A stretch of 64,000 nt of DNA from Bog-473 sp963828825 (lineage in GTDB: Bacteria > Actinomycetota > Acidimicrobiia > Acidimicrobiales > RAAP-2): NCBI GenBank assembly GCA_963828825.1, contig CAWHGF010000002.1, positions 784,396 through 848,395 of the forward strand, in the 5' to 3' direction. The translations under genes were made by a program, and so were the position numbers. The notes under the pieces were generated by a model. That model was not told where the DNA came from and did no database searches. It saw only the letters and a program-made list of their open reading frames with translations. Below, piece by piece: positions 29,283 through 40,094 of the stretch (position 1 is the stretch's first letter; the number at the start of each line of letters is the position of its first letter).

Positions 29283-31036
29283 TGCGAGCGACGAACAACT
29301 TCGGATCGTCCCAGGTGCCCGGTCGGACCTCGCGGAACGCTCGCGCCATGGGCGCTGCTGCGCACCAACTGCAGGCTTTGATCTCGCGTCGTTCCATACG
29401 CCCGACCCCAGGCGATAACCCACACGGAGACGAGGCCGGGGCCGTCCTCATATTGGCACTGGTCTTCCTGGTGGCGGTGAGCCTGATCGTCACCGGAATA
29501 ATGACCTGGTTGGGAACGAGCCTGACAGATACCACGGTGTTCTCGAACGAGAGGAATCTGGAGAACGCGGCCACGAACGCCGTGAACCTGGCCATCCAGA
29601 ACACCCGGTACTCGTTCGATCCTTACAGCTTGCTCGACGCGGCTTCGCCTCAGTCCTGCTTGTCTCCGCCTGTCCCCGTGACAGGTCAGCAGAGTTCCAT
29701 CGCGGTGTACTGCAGCATGGTCTGGCAACCCAACACGTCGACCGCATATTCACTTGACCAGACCGGGTACACCCGTGTCATCACCTATTCCGCCTGCCTC
29801 AGCGGTGGATCGGCCGCGGCATGTGCGGCCCAGCCCCTCCTTCAAGCTGTCGTGGGATACGACGACAACCCGGCCGGGACCGTGGCCCCCTCAGTCAATC
29901 CCACCCCGTGCGCGACAATCCAATCAGGTGGCAGCTGTGGCGAGAGCATGACGCAATTGAGCTGGCAGTGGAACCCGGTGGTTCCGGTTGTCAGCTCGAT
30001 CAGTCCCGCGTCCGGACCTCCACCCGCGTCTGGCCCACCAGCGGGTGGCACCACGGTCCAAATCAACGGCACTGGTTTCGTCAGCGGCGAGACGGTCAAT
30101 TTCCTTCAGGAATCCGGCGGCACCCCTGTAGACCCTTCGAACGTCCATGGGTACAACCCGCCCGTTTCGGCCACCGTCGCGTCCAATCCTCCGGCGACGT
30201 GCGCCCTTCCGACCTGTCTCCAAGCGGTCACGCCGGCCGTGGTGTCCGGAGCTTCCTACTTTGTGACGGTCACCACTCCTGGAGGTACCAGCGCCTTCTC
30301 GGCAGTGTTCACCTACACCCCTGTCCAACCAGTGGTGGCCGGGCTCGCAGGCTCGGTGACGGGCGGTTCCGTCACCGGATATAACACGGTGACAATCGAA
30401 GGCACCAACTTCTGGGCGCCGAGCAGCGGCTTCCCTGTCCTGGTCTCTTTCTGCTCCACCGCGGGGGGATCGTGCATCGCGAGCCCAAGCAATACGAACA
30501 ATGGCGTGGTGGTCACGCCACCGGCGAGCGGTTCGCAGTATGCGACGATCACCGCACAGTCACCTCCAGTAGGTCCCAGTGGTGTCGGGAACTACTACGT
30601 CCAGGTCCAAGTCGACAACATCAACAGCGCGCTGACGAGTGTGGCCGCTCCCGGTTCGGGTCTCTCCGCTCCTATTTTCACCTATAGCGTTCTGGTACCC
30701 ATCATCACGAGCGTGGCCCCTCAGACTCCAGTGGCGGCCGGCGGCTCAATCACCATCAACGGATACAACTTCGTGACCGGCGTCACCGTGGGCTTCTGCC
30801 CGGTCACGAACACCGCCCCCTATTACTCCGCTTCATGCGTCGCCGCAGGGGGGAACGTCGGGGGACCGACGGCCGTCACCCCTGTGAGCACGACCCAGAT
30901 TGTCGCCACGGTGCCGAACCTTGGGGGGGCCTCCGGGACGGTGTACTTCCCGATCGTCGCGCTCCCCCCGTACAGCGGGGCGGACCAACCGGGGAACCCC
31001 TACAACGAACCTGCTGACGAGTTCACGTATTCCTAG
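29282..31036 (+). CDS. PilX-like pilus-associated protein with IPT/TIG domains
   Basis: About 584 residues. Near residues 50-75 lies AGAVLILALVFLVAVSLIV followed by ERNLENAATNAVNLAIQ, the layout of PilX-like proteins whose helix resembles a pilin N-terminus but lacks the usual +5 Glu context. The extracellular part has three IPT/TIG-type Ig domains, each starting with a P-x-V-x-S/G block then GG...VTIxGTNF or TINGYNF (about residues 235-345, 350-450 and 465-585). The ATG overlaps the giant gene stop (TGATG), and a GTG one codon earlier is possible. It likely completes the minor pilin complex. Confidence 0.72.
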   Translation: MRATNNFGSSQVPGRTSRNARAMGAAAHQLQALISRRSIRPTPGDNPHGDEAGAVLILALVFLVAVSLIVTGIMTWLGTSLTDTTVFSNERNLENAATNAVNLAIQNTRYSFDPYSLLDAASPQSCLSPPVPVTGQQSSIAVYCSMVWQPNTSTAYSLDQTGYTRVITYSACLSGGSAAACAAQPLLQAVVGYDDNPAGTVAPSVNPTPCATIQSGGSCGESMTQLSWQWNPVVPVVSSISPASGPPPASGPPAGGTTVQINGTGFVSGETVNFLQESGGTPVDPSNVHGYNPPVSATVASNPPATCALPTCLQAVTPAVVSGASYFVTVTTPGGTSAFSAVFTYTPVQPVVAGLAGSVTGGSVTGYNTVTIEGTNFWAPSSGFPVLVSFCSTAGGSCIASPSNTNNGVVVTPPASGSQYATITAQSPPVGPSGVGNYYVQVQVDNINSALTSVAAPGSGLSAPIFTYSVLVPIITSVAPQTPVAAGGSITINGYNFVTGVTVGFCPVTNTAPYYSASCVAAGGNVGGPTAVTPVSTTQIVATVPNLGGASGTVYFPIVALPPYSGADQPGNPYNEPADEFTYS

Positions 31037-31481
31037 CAACCCGCCTCAATGCAATCGCGCAGACGTCATGGTGGATCCACCGAGGAATCTCAGCCTTCGC
31101 TCGGTGCCGGCCCGGCCAGGACGTGGCCCTATATCGACGAAGGAGCGACATGCATGAGCAGCAGCCCTGCCACTGCAGCGATCCTGGCGTTGTCACGTTT
31201 TTGTTCGTGCAGGTCAGACGTCAGTGACTTTAGGAACCCGCCGAGTCGGCCGATAGTAGATCCGGGCGGCGACCGCCCGTGAACTATCAAAGCCCCTGTT
31301 CAGGCGAAAATTTTTTGGGTGGGGTTAGGCGGTCCCACCATGGAGCGGACAATGAGAAATTGGCGAACTGAGGTCCAAACCTCCATGGCGCTCCATGGCG
31401 CCACGACCCGCCTTGGGCATCTCCAGCTCCGATGGGCAGTTTCAGCGTCGGGCGGCGGGACCGAGACCAGGAAGAGGAACC
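31037..31481. other. Intergenic between minor pilin operon and pilB
   Basis: About 445 bases. A short frame with an ATG at 31154 (about 42 codons) has no family resemblance. A run of T residues near 31310 follows an A-rich stretch but without a convincing stem. A promoter for pilB is expected here, but no clear hexamer pair was seen. Confidence 0.4.
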
Positions 31482-33294
31482 GTGGCACGTAATCGGGGGG
31501 GCCACGCCAAGGTGCGCAGATCGGCTGTCGCGACGGCGATTCCCAGCCAGAACGGGTCGAGCAACGGATCGGCGCCCCAGGTAACGGCGGCGCCCCAGGT
31601 TGACCGAGTCGCGACCGAGCACATGGAAAGGGTTCTGCTTCATCGCAATCTGTTGACTCAGGACCAGATCGATGAAGTCCTCGCCGTCGATCCCGTCGGC
31701 GCGGACTTCGGAAACCTGCTCGTCAGTCTGGGATTGCTGGCAGAGCACGACCTGACAGACGTGCGTGCGGAAATCACCGGGCTTCCGGTCATCGACCTCA
31801 GGCAAGTGGACCCCGAACCCGAAGCACTTGCCCTCATCCCGGATGCATTGGCCCGCGAGCACCTTGTGATCCCTATCGCACTCGACGAGGTCGGTCTTCA
31901 CGTGGCGATGGCCGACCAGCCGTCGCCTGAGCTGGGGTTACTTCTCGCCGAGACGAGTGGGACCGCCATTCGTCCGATGCTTGCGCCGCTCTCGGAGATC
32001 CGCCACGCCATTGAGAACAACTATCGGGCCATCAGAGGCCTTGATCATCTCGTCCAGGTATTTGAAGCCGTAGAGGTCACCCGGAAACGGAACGTCGATA
32101 CGACGAGCGTGACCCCTGAGGCAGTAGTTGACGATGCGCCCGTCGTCCAAGTGGTCGGGCGCATCCTGACTCAGGCCATGCGCGACCGCGCATCGGACAT
32201 TCATATCGAGCCGTCGGAACAGGGGATCAGGGTTCGCTACAGAATCGATGGTGCACTCAAAGAGGTCCTGACGCTCCCCTCGTCTATGGGCGTCGGCCTG
32301 ATCAGCCGTATCAAGATCATGGCCGGCATGAACATCGTAGAGCGCCGGCGACCGCAAGACGGGCAATTGCGCACCGAGATCGACGGAAAGGACGTCGACG
32401 TCAGAGTTGCCACCGTCGCCACGATCTGGGGCGAGAAATGCGTCATGCGGGTGCTCGACAGGACACGCTCGGTGCTCCACCTGAGCGAACTTGGGATGCC
32501 CACGGAAGCAACTGAAACGTACTCCGAACTTCGTCCGCGCCCCGTTCGGCATGGTCCTGTGTGCCGGGCCGACCGGCAGTGGCAAGACGACCACTTTGTA
32601 CGCAACCCTTTCGGAGATCGCCGACAGCACCCGCAACGTGATGACGATCGAGGACCCGGTCGAGTACGTCTTTCCCTCTATTAACCAGATCCAGACAAAC
32701 GAACAGGCTGGACTGACCTTCGCTACAGGTCTTCGCTCCATTCTGCGACAGGATCCCGATGTCATCCTCGTCGGCGAGATCCGAGACGTCGAAACTGCTC
32801 GCATCGCAGTGCAGTCGGCCTTGACCGGTCACTTGGTCCTCTCTTCCCTGCACGCCACGGACTCCGTCTCCGCGCTCCACCGCTTTCTCGACATGGGCAT
32901 CGAGTCGTTCCTGGTGGCATCTTCGGTCATCGGGATCGTCGGTCAGCGCCTCGTTCGACGGATCTGCCCTTCCTGCAAGGCTCCCTACACGCTCACCGAT
33001 GCGGAACGAGCGTTCTACGAGGAGAGCGGCGGACCTGAGAAGCGCGATTTCGTTCGCGGCCAGGGTTGCAACTTCTGCAGCGGCACCGGCTATCAGGAGC
33101 GAATCGGGGTCTACGAATTGCTGCGGATCACACCCGAAATCAAGCGATTGGTGGTCGGATGGGCCACCCAGGACGAACTGCGGAGACTGGCAGAACGGCA
33201 GGGCATGCGTTCGTTGCGGCAAGAGGCGATCGATCTGGTCGCGGAGGACATCACGACGGTGTCCGAGGTCATCAGAAGCATCTACACGTTGTGA
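31482..33294 (+). CDS. pilB: Type IV pilus assembly ATPase PilB (one frame break)
   Basis: GspE/PilB-type secretion ATPase of about 604 residues that powers pilus extension at the cytoplasmic membrane. The N-terminal MshEN-like domain (about residues 45-140) is followed by the N-terminal ATPase half (ASDIHIEP, RYRIDG), Walker A GPTGSGKTTT, Asp box, Walker B (ILVGEIRD), His box (SSLHATD) and the C-terminal zinc site (CPSC...CNFC). A break near 32510 separates the half ending ELGMP from the half beginning FVRAPFGMVLC, and bridging it restores the normal family length. The start GTG at 31482 has an AGGAAGAGG ribosome-binding site just upstream. Confidence 0.9.
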
Positions 33295-33310
33295 GAGTGA
33301 GGAGACTGCC

Positions 33311-34531
33311 ATGACTACTTTGGAAAGCTACCGCTACAGCGCATTCGACGAGAACGGCAACAAGGTCAGCGGAACCGAGAAGGCTGCCTCAATGAGTGCG
33401 GCGCACCTCATGCTCATTCAACGCGGGCTTCAGCCGATCGACGTGAAGGAGCACAAGAGCATCCTCAAGTTCGAGATCACGAAGAAGACGGTCTCGCGCA
33501 AGGAGATCATGCACTTCTCGCGTCAACTCAGTGTCTTCGTAGAGGCGGGTATCCCGATCATGGAGGCACTCGAGTTGATCTCCGAAGAGACGACCGACAA
33601 ACTCCTCAAGAAGGTCCTCCTCGACATGGTCGGCGAGCTCCAGGCCGGTGACACCTTTGCAGCCGCTGCAGCGGTCTCACCCCGAAGCATTCCCCCGGTA
33701 CTACGTGGCCGTCCTCGAATCGGCAGAGCTGACCGGAACGCTCGACACCGTTCTCTTGGAGCTTGCCACATACCTCGAAACCGACATTGAAGCCCGTTCG
33801 GCAATAACGTCGGCGCTCATCTACCCGGCCGTGGTGGCGGTCATGGCCGTCGTCACCGTCATCATCCTGGCCACCTTCGTGCTGCCCAAGTTCACGAACG
33901 TTCTTCTCGTCGCTCAACGCGAAGCTCCCGCTTCCGACGCGCATGTTGCTGAGCGTCTCGAACTTCATCAGCACGTGGTGGTGGGCAATCGCTAGGAGTC
34001 ATCCTGGTCACGGTCATCTCAGTCGTGGCATTGCGGCGCTCACGGCAGGGCCGGGCCTGGCTGGACTCGGTGTTTCTGAAGCTTCCCGTCGCGGGGAGCC
34101 TTCTCCAAGCGGCCATCGTCGAGCGGGTGTGCCGCGTCCTCGCGTCGCTGGTCACTGCCGGCGTCGACCTGCCCCGCGCAATGGCCGTCACGGCCGAGGC
34201 GTCCAACAACGCCGTGTACACCGACGGGCTCAACCACATCCGGGAGGAGATGATGGAAGGGAATGGTCTGGCTGCTCCACTCGCGGAGACCGGCCTCTTC
34301 CCGGCGGCCGCCCGCCAGATGTTCCGAGTCGGAGAGGAGACCGGGACGCTGGACAAGCAGCTCTCGACGGCGGCCGCCTTCTACCACCGCGAACTCGAGA
34401 TCAAGGTCAAGCACTTCACAAGTCTGTTCGAGCCGGCCATCATCATCTTCATGGGCGTCATCGTCGGCTTCGTTGCGGTCGCGCTTGTCTCCGCCATGTA
34501 CGGCATCTACCGGCAAGTCAACATCACCTGA
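33311..34531 (+). CDS. pilC: Type IV pilus inner-membrane platform protein PilC (three frame breaks)
   Basis: GspF/PilC platform protein, about 405 residues when bridged, the normal family size. The first GspF domain (KKTVSRKEIMHFSRQLSVFV), hydrophobic segment (ALIYPAVVAVMAVVTVIILA), second GspF domain (LPVAGSLLQAAIVERVCRVL) and the last hydrophobic helix (AIIIFMGVIVGFVAVALVSA) are all present. Breaks lie near 33685, 33911 and 33993; the last is a surplus A in an otherwise continuous GVILVTVIS reading. It starts 16 bases after pilB with a GAGGAGA-type site. It couples PilB and PilT motion to pilin insertion or removal. Confidence 0.88.
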
Positions 34532-34736
34532 CGTCCATGCGCTTGGTCTGAGCGGGGTACCCCGATCATTGACGCCTGAGACGATCTCCTCTCCGGCCGA
34601 AAGAGTTCCTCGCAAATCGCTAAAGAGCGGTCCTTCTGGAGCCGATGAAAAGGGTGCGCTCCGATGTAGAAACTGGGCGCAGTATGAAGTGCATCAATAA
34701 ACGGTCAATTCACCTGGTCACATAGTACTTATTTGC

Positions 34737-34765
34737 TTGAAAAAACATCCGATCAGGGTTATCAT
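34737..34765 (+). promoter_or_regulatory. Sigma-70-type promoter upstream of the major pilin
   Basis: TTGAAA (34737-34742) and TATCAT (34760-34765) are separated by exactly 17 bases, in an unusually AT-rich patch between pilC and the pilin gene. Transcription would begin near 34772, giving a leader of roughly 130 bases. This is the best promoter in the pilus locus, as expected for the most abundant subunit. Confidence 0.65.
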
Positions 34766-34905
34766 GGCGAGTCGCCAGGAAATGGCATCGTGGCGAAAAA
34801 GAGGGCCCGTCCGGGTTCCTCTTCCAGTGCACAGAGACGGGCAAGGCAAGCCCGACCAAGAAAGGCGGTATACCGCGTGTTTAAGTTGAGCGTCATCAAG
34901 AAATT

Positions 34906-35288
34906 ATGGAGCGTCGAAAGTCAGGCGAGGCCAGCGAGTACGGCTTCACCCTGATCGAGTTGCTCATCGTCATCATCGTGCTCGGCATCCTCGCCGCGAT
35001 CGTCGTCTTCTCCCTCAGCGGAGTGACCGGTCGAGAGCAAGCAGGCTGCGTGCACCACGGACGCGAAGTCGGTCGAGATCGCGGCCGACGCGTACCAGGC
35101 GGCGACAGCAACACCTGGCCTGACAACCGTTGGCGTGGCCGGACTGGTTCCGACTCTACCTGCACTCGGCGCCGCTCACCACCAACGGCTACACGATCGC
35201 CATCGGCGCCACCAACGTGACTGGTCGCTGTCAACGGTGGGACACCGACCGCCTTTAGCGACGCTACGGGCTGCCCGGCATCTCGTAG
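34906..35288 (+). CDS. pilA: Major type IV pilin PilA (several frame breaks)
   Basis: Class III signal and helix are textbook: G13/F14 cleavage site with Glu at +5 (GFTLIELLIVIIVLGILAAI). After residue 43 the annotated frame is lost. Neighbouring frames read QAACTTDAKSVEIAADAY, then YLHSAPLTTNGYTIAIGATN, then GGTPTAFSDATGC, so breaks near 35030, 35155, 35225 and 35278 are needed to restore a pilin of about 125 residues with one disulfide pair. An upstream GTG (34877; FKLSVIKK) would give a more typical basic leader if one base is missing just before the ATG. A strong hairpin follows the gene. Confidence 0.8.
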
Positions 35289-35308
35289 TAACAGATTAGA
35301 TGCGACCC

Positions 35309-35339
35309 AAAGCGCCCGGCCCTCTGGGCCGGGCGCTTT
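35309..35339. terminator. Strong hairpin after the pilin gene
   Basis: Perfect 14-bp inverted repeat AAAGCGCCCGGCCC / GGGCCGGGCGCTTT with a TCT loop. No T tract beyond the TTT inside the stem. It is placed between pilA and pilT, where it could terminate or stabilise the pilin transcript and limit pilT expression. Confidence 0.75.
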
Positions 35340-35387
35340 GGCTTTCGCACGGACGACATTCACATCGAACGAAACGGAAGTGGCACT

Positions 35388-36482
35388 GTGAGGACTACAA
35401 CGAACGAATCGACCCTTGGCTGCAGGTGCTCTGGGACAAGCAGGGTTCGGACCTGCTCCTCGTCAGTGGCTCGAAGCCCAGGGTCAGGGTCGACGGAGGC
35501 CTGCGGCCACTCGAGAGCGCGCCCGTGCTGACCGGCGCCGAAATCACCGAGCTCGTCCACAGCATGCTGACTCCCGACCAGAAGGCCATCCTCGAAGGAG
35601 CACCAGGACGTCGACTTCTCGCTCACCTGGCAGGACAAGGCCCGGCTGCGTGGCAGCGCGTTCCACCAGAGGGGCGAGTTGGCGCTGGCGCTTCGTATGA
35701 TCCCTTCGACAATCCCGAGCTTCGAGGAACTGGGGCTGCCGCCGATCGCCGAATGGCTGGCCCGGCTCCCCCGCGGCCTCGTGCTGCTCACGGGCCCGAC
35801 CGGGTCCGGTAAGTCGACCACCCTCGCCTCCATCATCGCTCGCATCAACGAGACGCGGGCACTGCACATCCTCACCATCGAAGACCCGGTCGAGTACGTG
35901 CACGATCACAACCTCTCCGCCGTCAACCAGCGCGAGATCGGCCTCGACAGCCCGTCGTTCGAACGGGCGCTGCGCTCCGCCCTCCGCGAGGACCCCGATG
36001 TCCTCCTCGTCGGTGAGATGCGCGACCTCGAGTCCATCCAGCTCGCGCTGACGCTGGCCGAGACGGGCCACCTGGTCTTCTCGACCTTGCACACCAACGA
36101 CGCCGCCCAGGCGATCGACCGAATCATCGACGTGTTCCCCGCCTTCCGGCAGGAGCAGATTCGGGTCCAGCTCGCGGCCTCCCTGGGGGCGGTGATCGCC
36201 CAGAGGCTGGTGCCGCGGATCGGCGGCGGCATGGTGGCCGCCTTCGAGATCTTGGTGGCGAACAACCCGGTGCGGAACCTCATCCGGGAGGGGAAGACCA
36301 ACCAGCTGCTCAACGTCATCACGACGAACCAGCAGGAGGGCATGTGCACGCTGGAGGCCAGCCTGGTCGAGCTGATCCAGAGCGACGTGGTCACCTACGA
36401 TGACGCGATGGCCATCTCGGCGCACCCCAAGGAGCTCGAGCGCTTGCTGAGCCACCGGGGCGCCATGCTCTCGACTGCGTGA
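35388..36482 (+). CDS. pilT: Twitching motility retraction ATPase PilT (two frame breaks)
   Basis: Hexameric retraction ATPase, about 364 residues when bridged. Visible: N-terminal QGSDLLLVSGSKPRVRVDG, Walker A GPTGSGKSTTL, ATPase core with HILTIEDPVEYVHD, Walker B (VLLVGEMRD), His box (STLHTNDAAQAIDRI), and the AIRNLI-like motif (here NPVRNLIREGK) needed for retraction. Breaks are near 35410, just after the GTG start, and near 35600, where ILEEHQDVDFSLTW continues in another frame. It lies downstream of the pilin hairpin. Its presence implies retractile pili, that is twitching, DNA uptake or surface sensing. Confidence 0.88.
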
Positions 36483-36529
36483 GCGGCGGATCCCCCTCAC
36501 GCCGCGGTCCGAATCTGCCGTACTCGCTC

Positions 36530-37204
36530 GTGGCGGGGGTCACGCCCTGCCGAGGGGGGTGGCTGGTTGCCGCCGCCAAGCTCCAGGGCACCATCTTCGC
36601 CCCCGAGGACCCGGTCGCGGATTGAGACCTTCGTCGACGTGGTCGACATGCGCCCGTCGTACTCCATCATCGCCCTGAACGCCCCCGTGGGCGGCCTCGA
36701 CCAGGCCCAGGCCGGCGGCCGAACCTGTGACCGGGAAGCGAGAGCCCTTCTGGGTCGGCGTGCGTCCGCCGTCAAGAGCGCACCGGTCAACGTGGATTCA
36801 CCGGAGGGCACGGACCTCCTCCCGGACCATATCGATGCGATCAGCCGGACCCTTCTCCCCCGCTACCAGGAGGTCGCTCGCGAAATGGCGCCGTTTCGGC
36901 AGCGGACCATCTACGAGGTGAACGCCGAACTCAGCTTCTTCCAGCTGAACGAGGACGTTCCGATGCGGTGGTCGAAGCATTCGGAAAAGGGGATGGAGGA
37001 GCGGCGAGCCGCTGCTGGAGACGAAGATTCCCGGAGTGCTGAGGATCATCGACGCCGAGGTTCCGGGGGCCACTCCGTCTCACCTTCTCGACGTCGCCGC
37101 CATCCTCTGGACAGCCCGGAGGATCTTCGCCAAGGCGGGGCGTCCGCATCCCGAGTGATCCGGAGTGGGACGAGCAGGGCCTGCGGATGGAGATCGTTCG
37201 TTAG
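36530..37204 (+). CDS. DUF429 family protein (three frame breaks)
   Basis: Member of the DUF429 family, predicted to have an RNase H-like fold. The opening VAGVTPCRGGWLVAAAKLQG matches the family's GxDxCxxGWVVA start (with Thr-Pro in place of the usual first Asp region). ALNAPVGG and CDREARALLGRRASAV follow, then FFQLNEDVPM and the C-terminal SHLLDVAAILWTARRI. Breaks are near 36612, 37018 and 37140. It sits between pilT and the convergent prepilin peptidase, with no known link to pili. It may simply be a neighbour, or a nuclease related to DNA uptake (speculation). Confidence 0.65.
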
Positions 37205-37237
37205 GACGTGTCCGGGGTCCGCACCACGCGACGAGCC

Positions 37238-38063
37238 TCAGATCGAGTAGTGGGTGAACGGTCGCAGAAGCTCGGGACCGGCGAACACCGCCACGGCGCA
37301 TCCCGACGCCAGGAAGACGCCGTAGGGAATCCGGCTCTGGCGCTCCATGTGTTGGTCGCGATCAGAGCGATACCGACCACCGCGCCGATGAGGTTCGCGG
37401 CGAAGAAGCCCAAGCAGGACGTAGCCGATGCCCAGCCACCCCAGCGAGAGGCCCAGCACCAGGGACAGCCGCACGTCCCCGAAACCCAGGAGCCGTGGGA
37501 CTGGCAAAGTTCAGCGCGAAGAACACGACGAACCAGCCGGCCGCGCAGATGACCCCGATCACGTAGTCGTGCCATTTGCCGGTCTCTGCCGCCGCCAGGA
37601 GCAAGAGGGCCGCCACCAGGACGGTCAGCGGGTAGACGATCTTCTTCGGCAGGAGCATGCGCTCGACGTCGATGCACGAGAGCGCCAGCAGCCCGGCGAA
37701 GAGGGCGAGGTAGGCGGGGAGATCCCACCGGTGGCCGAAACGGGCAGCCGTGCCGGCAAAGAGCGCGCCGCAGGCCAACTCAACCAGCGGATAGCGCACG
37801 GAGATCGGCGCCTGGCATCGCGACAGCGACCACGGAGCACAAGCCACGAGACCACCGGGACGTTGTCCCTCTCCCGGATCGGCGTGCCGCATGCCGGGCA
37901 TGAGGAGCGAGGACGTGACGATTGACTCGTTTCTGGGCACCCGGTAGATGACGACGTTCAAGAACGAGCCAACCACAAGACCCAGGATGGCACACAATCC
38001 GATGAGCAACCCGAGCATGCCGGCGAGTTCTACAAGCCCGGTGAGATGGGTCATCCCGCTCAC
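37238..38063 (-). CDS. pilD: Prepilin peptidase PilD (several frame breaks)
   Basis: Type A24 prepilin leader peptidase/N-methyltransferase, roughly 270 residues when bridged. Order: first membrane segment and GSFLNVVIYRVPRNES, the cytoplasmic zinc loop (a CPAC pair readable in another frame near 37905, and a second cysteine pair ending CQAP), then the two catalytic aspartates in LSCIDVERMLLP and GFGDVRLSLV, and further membrane segments. Breaks are near 37905, 37815, 37505 and 37400. It is convergent with the DUF429 gene and processes the prepilins of this locus. Confidence 0.82.
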
Positions 38064-38356
38064 GCTAGTGGTCGGCCGTCATGTCCCGGTTGGACGTGCC
38101 GTGCCGTGATGCCGGCCACGCATCGGTTCGGTACATGATGCGTGGGCCCGTGTCACGTGACCTCGGCAGCAGGAGCCTCACTGAAACTGAGGCGCGCCGC
38201 CCTGCAGATCGTTGCGAGAATGACCGTGTGGTCGAGATCAGAGGCCCCGGCCGAACTGCCGATGGGGACGTTCGCTCGCAGGATCGATGACGCCGAGACC
38301 CGAGTCTCTCTTGAGTGTCCGCGTTGTCGGGTTGGCACATTCCTATTGTGGTGCGA

Positions 38357-39893
38357 ATGGAAGGCCGACGGCTCTCGGAGGCGCAGGATGTCCCATCCTG
38401 GCAGCGCTGGCTGGACAAGCCCCAGTCGGGATTGGTGTGCCTGTCGGGTTGGATCATTTCTACCGCCATCTTCATCGGATCGGTCGCCCTCTTCGGCGGA
38501 CCCACTCAGGCCGACGCGGTCGGAATCGCTCTATGGGACCTGGGCCATTGCCCACGGCAAGCTCGCCTGCGCGTACCCGCCCGCCGGCTCGGTCCCGGCG
38601 TCGCAGTTCTTTCCCTTCTACCAACCTCACCCTGGCGCACCACCCCTCTGGCCGCTCATTTCGGGCGGCTTGCGGCGCTGACGCGGATCGGCCACACGGT
38701 GTCGTTTCCCTCGCAGCAGGCCCTCGGAGCGAACTGCGTCAACGGTTATTACGGCATGTATCACTGGGCACAGAACTCCGCCGCCATCTTCCCGACCATC
38801 GGCCTGGGGTACTGGAGCTGGTTCGTGCTCCTTGCCGGCGTGGTCGCACTGCTGCGAGCGTCGGGTCGCGGCCACACTGGATGGGAGGCGTTCGGGGTCG
38901 TGTTCGTCGCCCTGGTCCCAATCGTCTGGATGCCCCTGCTCGACGAATTACCATCCGCAAGACCTCGTCGCCCTGGGACTCGTACTCGCCGGCACGGCGT
39001 GTGCCCTCCGCCGTGAGTGGGTCTGGGCGGGCGTGCTCGTTGGGCTGGCGGTCACCTCGCAGCAGTTCGCGCTCCTGGTCCTGGCGCCGCTGTTCGTGGT
39101 GGCTCCGGGGAAGCAGCGATGGAGACTTCTTGTCTCGTCCGGAGCCGTTGTGGCAGTGGTGTCGCTCCCCTTATCGTCGCGACGTCGGGAGGGCAATCCA
39201 CGCTGTTCTCTTCGGAACAGGCGACTCCATGACGTTCGGCGGAACCGTCCTGTGGAATACGGGCCTGCGCGGGCCCGCTTTGGTCTTCTGCGCACGCATT
39301 CTGCCGATCCTGGTCAGCATGGCCATTGCGTTGTGGGCGTATCGGCGTCTGGGGTCCGGGGCGCTGGAACCGATTCCCCTCATCTCTCTCCTGGCGACTT
39401 CGCTGAGCCTGAGACTTGTCTTCGAGGAGGGCCTGTTCGGATACAAGTTCGTGGCGCTGGCCGTGATGCTTATCCTCCTCGCCATCGTTCGTGGACGGAT
39501 CCGGGGCGGATTGGTGGCGTGGCTCGCATTGGCGACCCTGGCCTTCAACCCGATTCCGGCCGGCTATCCATCAATGCGCGGACATGGGGCGACCATGTGG
39601 CGGCGTCGCTTCCCTTGGTCTGCATCGTGGTGGTCCTTGTTTTCATCGCGCGGGATGCCGTGCACCGGCGGGTCCGCTGGTACCTCGTCGCCTGGTTCGT
39701 GATCGCGGCGTGGGCGTTTTTGCAATGGCCACTCTGGTCCGTGGATTCGATCCACTCGCGGCTCCCGTTGTGGTTCTGGCAGCTCGTCCTGTTGTCCACG
39801 GGGGTCGCGATGGCGGTCGGTCCCCTCATCCGTGCGGCTCGAGCCACCACCAGACCCCAGCAAACGGTCAGCTACGAGAACATGGCACGGTGA
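38357..39893 (+). CDS. Polytopic membrane protein, glycosyltransferase-87-like (about five frame breaks)
   Basis: About 510 residues when bridged, with ten or so hydrophobic segments. The frames join as: SGWIISTAIFIGSVALFGG; YGTWAIAHGKLACAYPPAGS (a luminal loop typical of DUF2029/GT87-like proteins, with an aspartate/tyrosine-rich context); YWSWFVLLAGVVALL; HPQDLVALGLVLAGTACA; MTFGGTVLWNTGLRGPAL; and a final segment WFVIAAWAFLQWPLW. Breaks lie near 38535, 38675, 38945, 39173 and 39585. Such proteins use polyprenyl-phosphate sugars outside the membrane, and a role in pilin or envelope glycosylation is possible but unproven. Confidence 0.55.
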
Positions 39894-40094
39894 GCAGGTA
39901 ATTGCCGTTGCCAGTGGTCGGGCATGGTGATCCTGCTGTCGGGAACCCCAACACACAACCAAGACGACAATTGATTCGCCAATAAGGCTTTCAACTCATT
40001 TATCCCCCCCAATGCGTCGATTTACCATTTGACCTGGGAAGTGGTTGCACGGCTCGTGAGCGACCGGTCAACCCAACGAGGGGGTTCCGACGAG

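Noticed and set aside
34772..34905. Cyclic di-GMP-I riboswitch in the pilin leader
   Set aside because: Some GCAAGGCAAGCC-like bases recall the motif, but the conserved core elements and the tetraloop receptor are not present in order.
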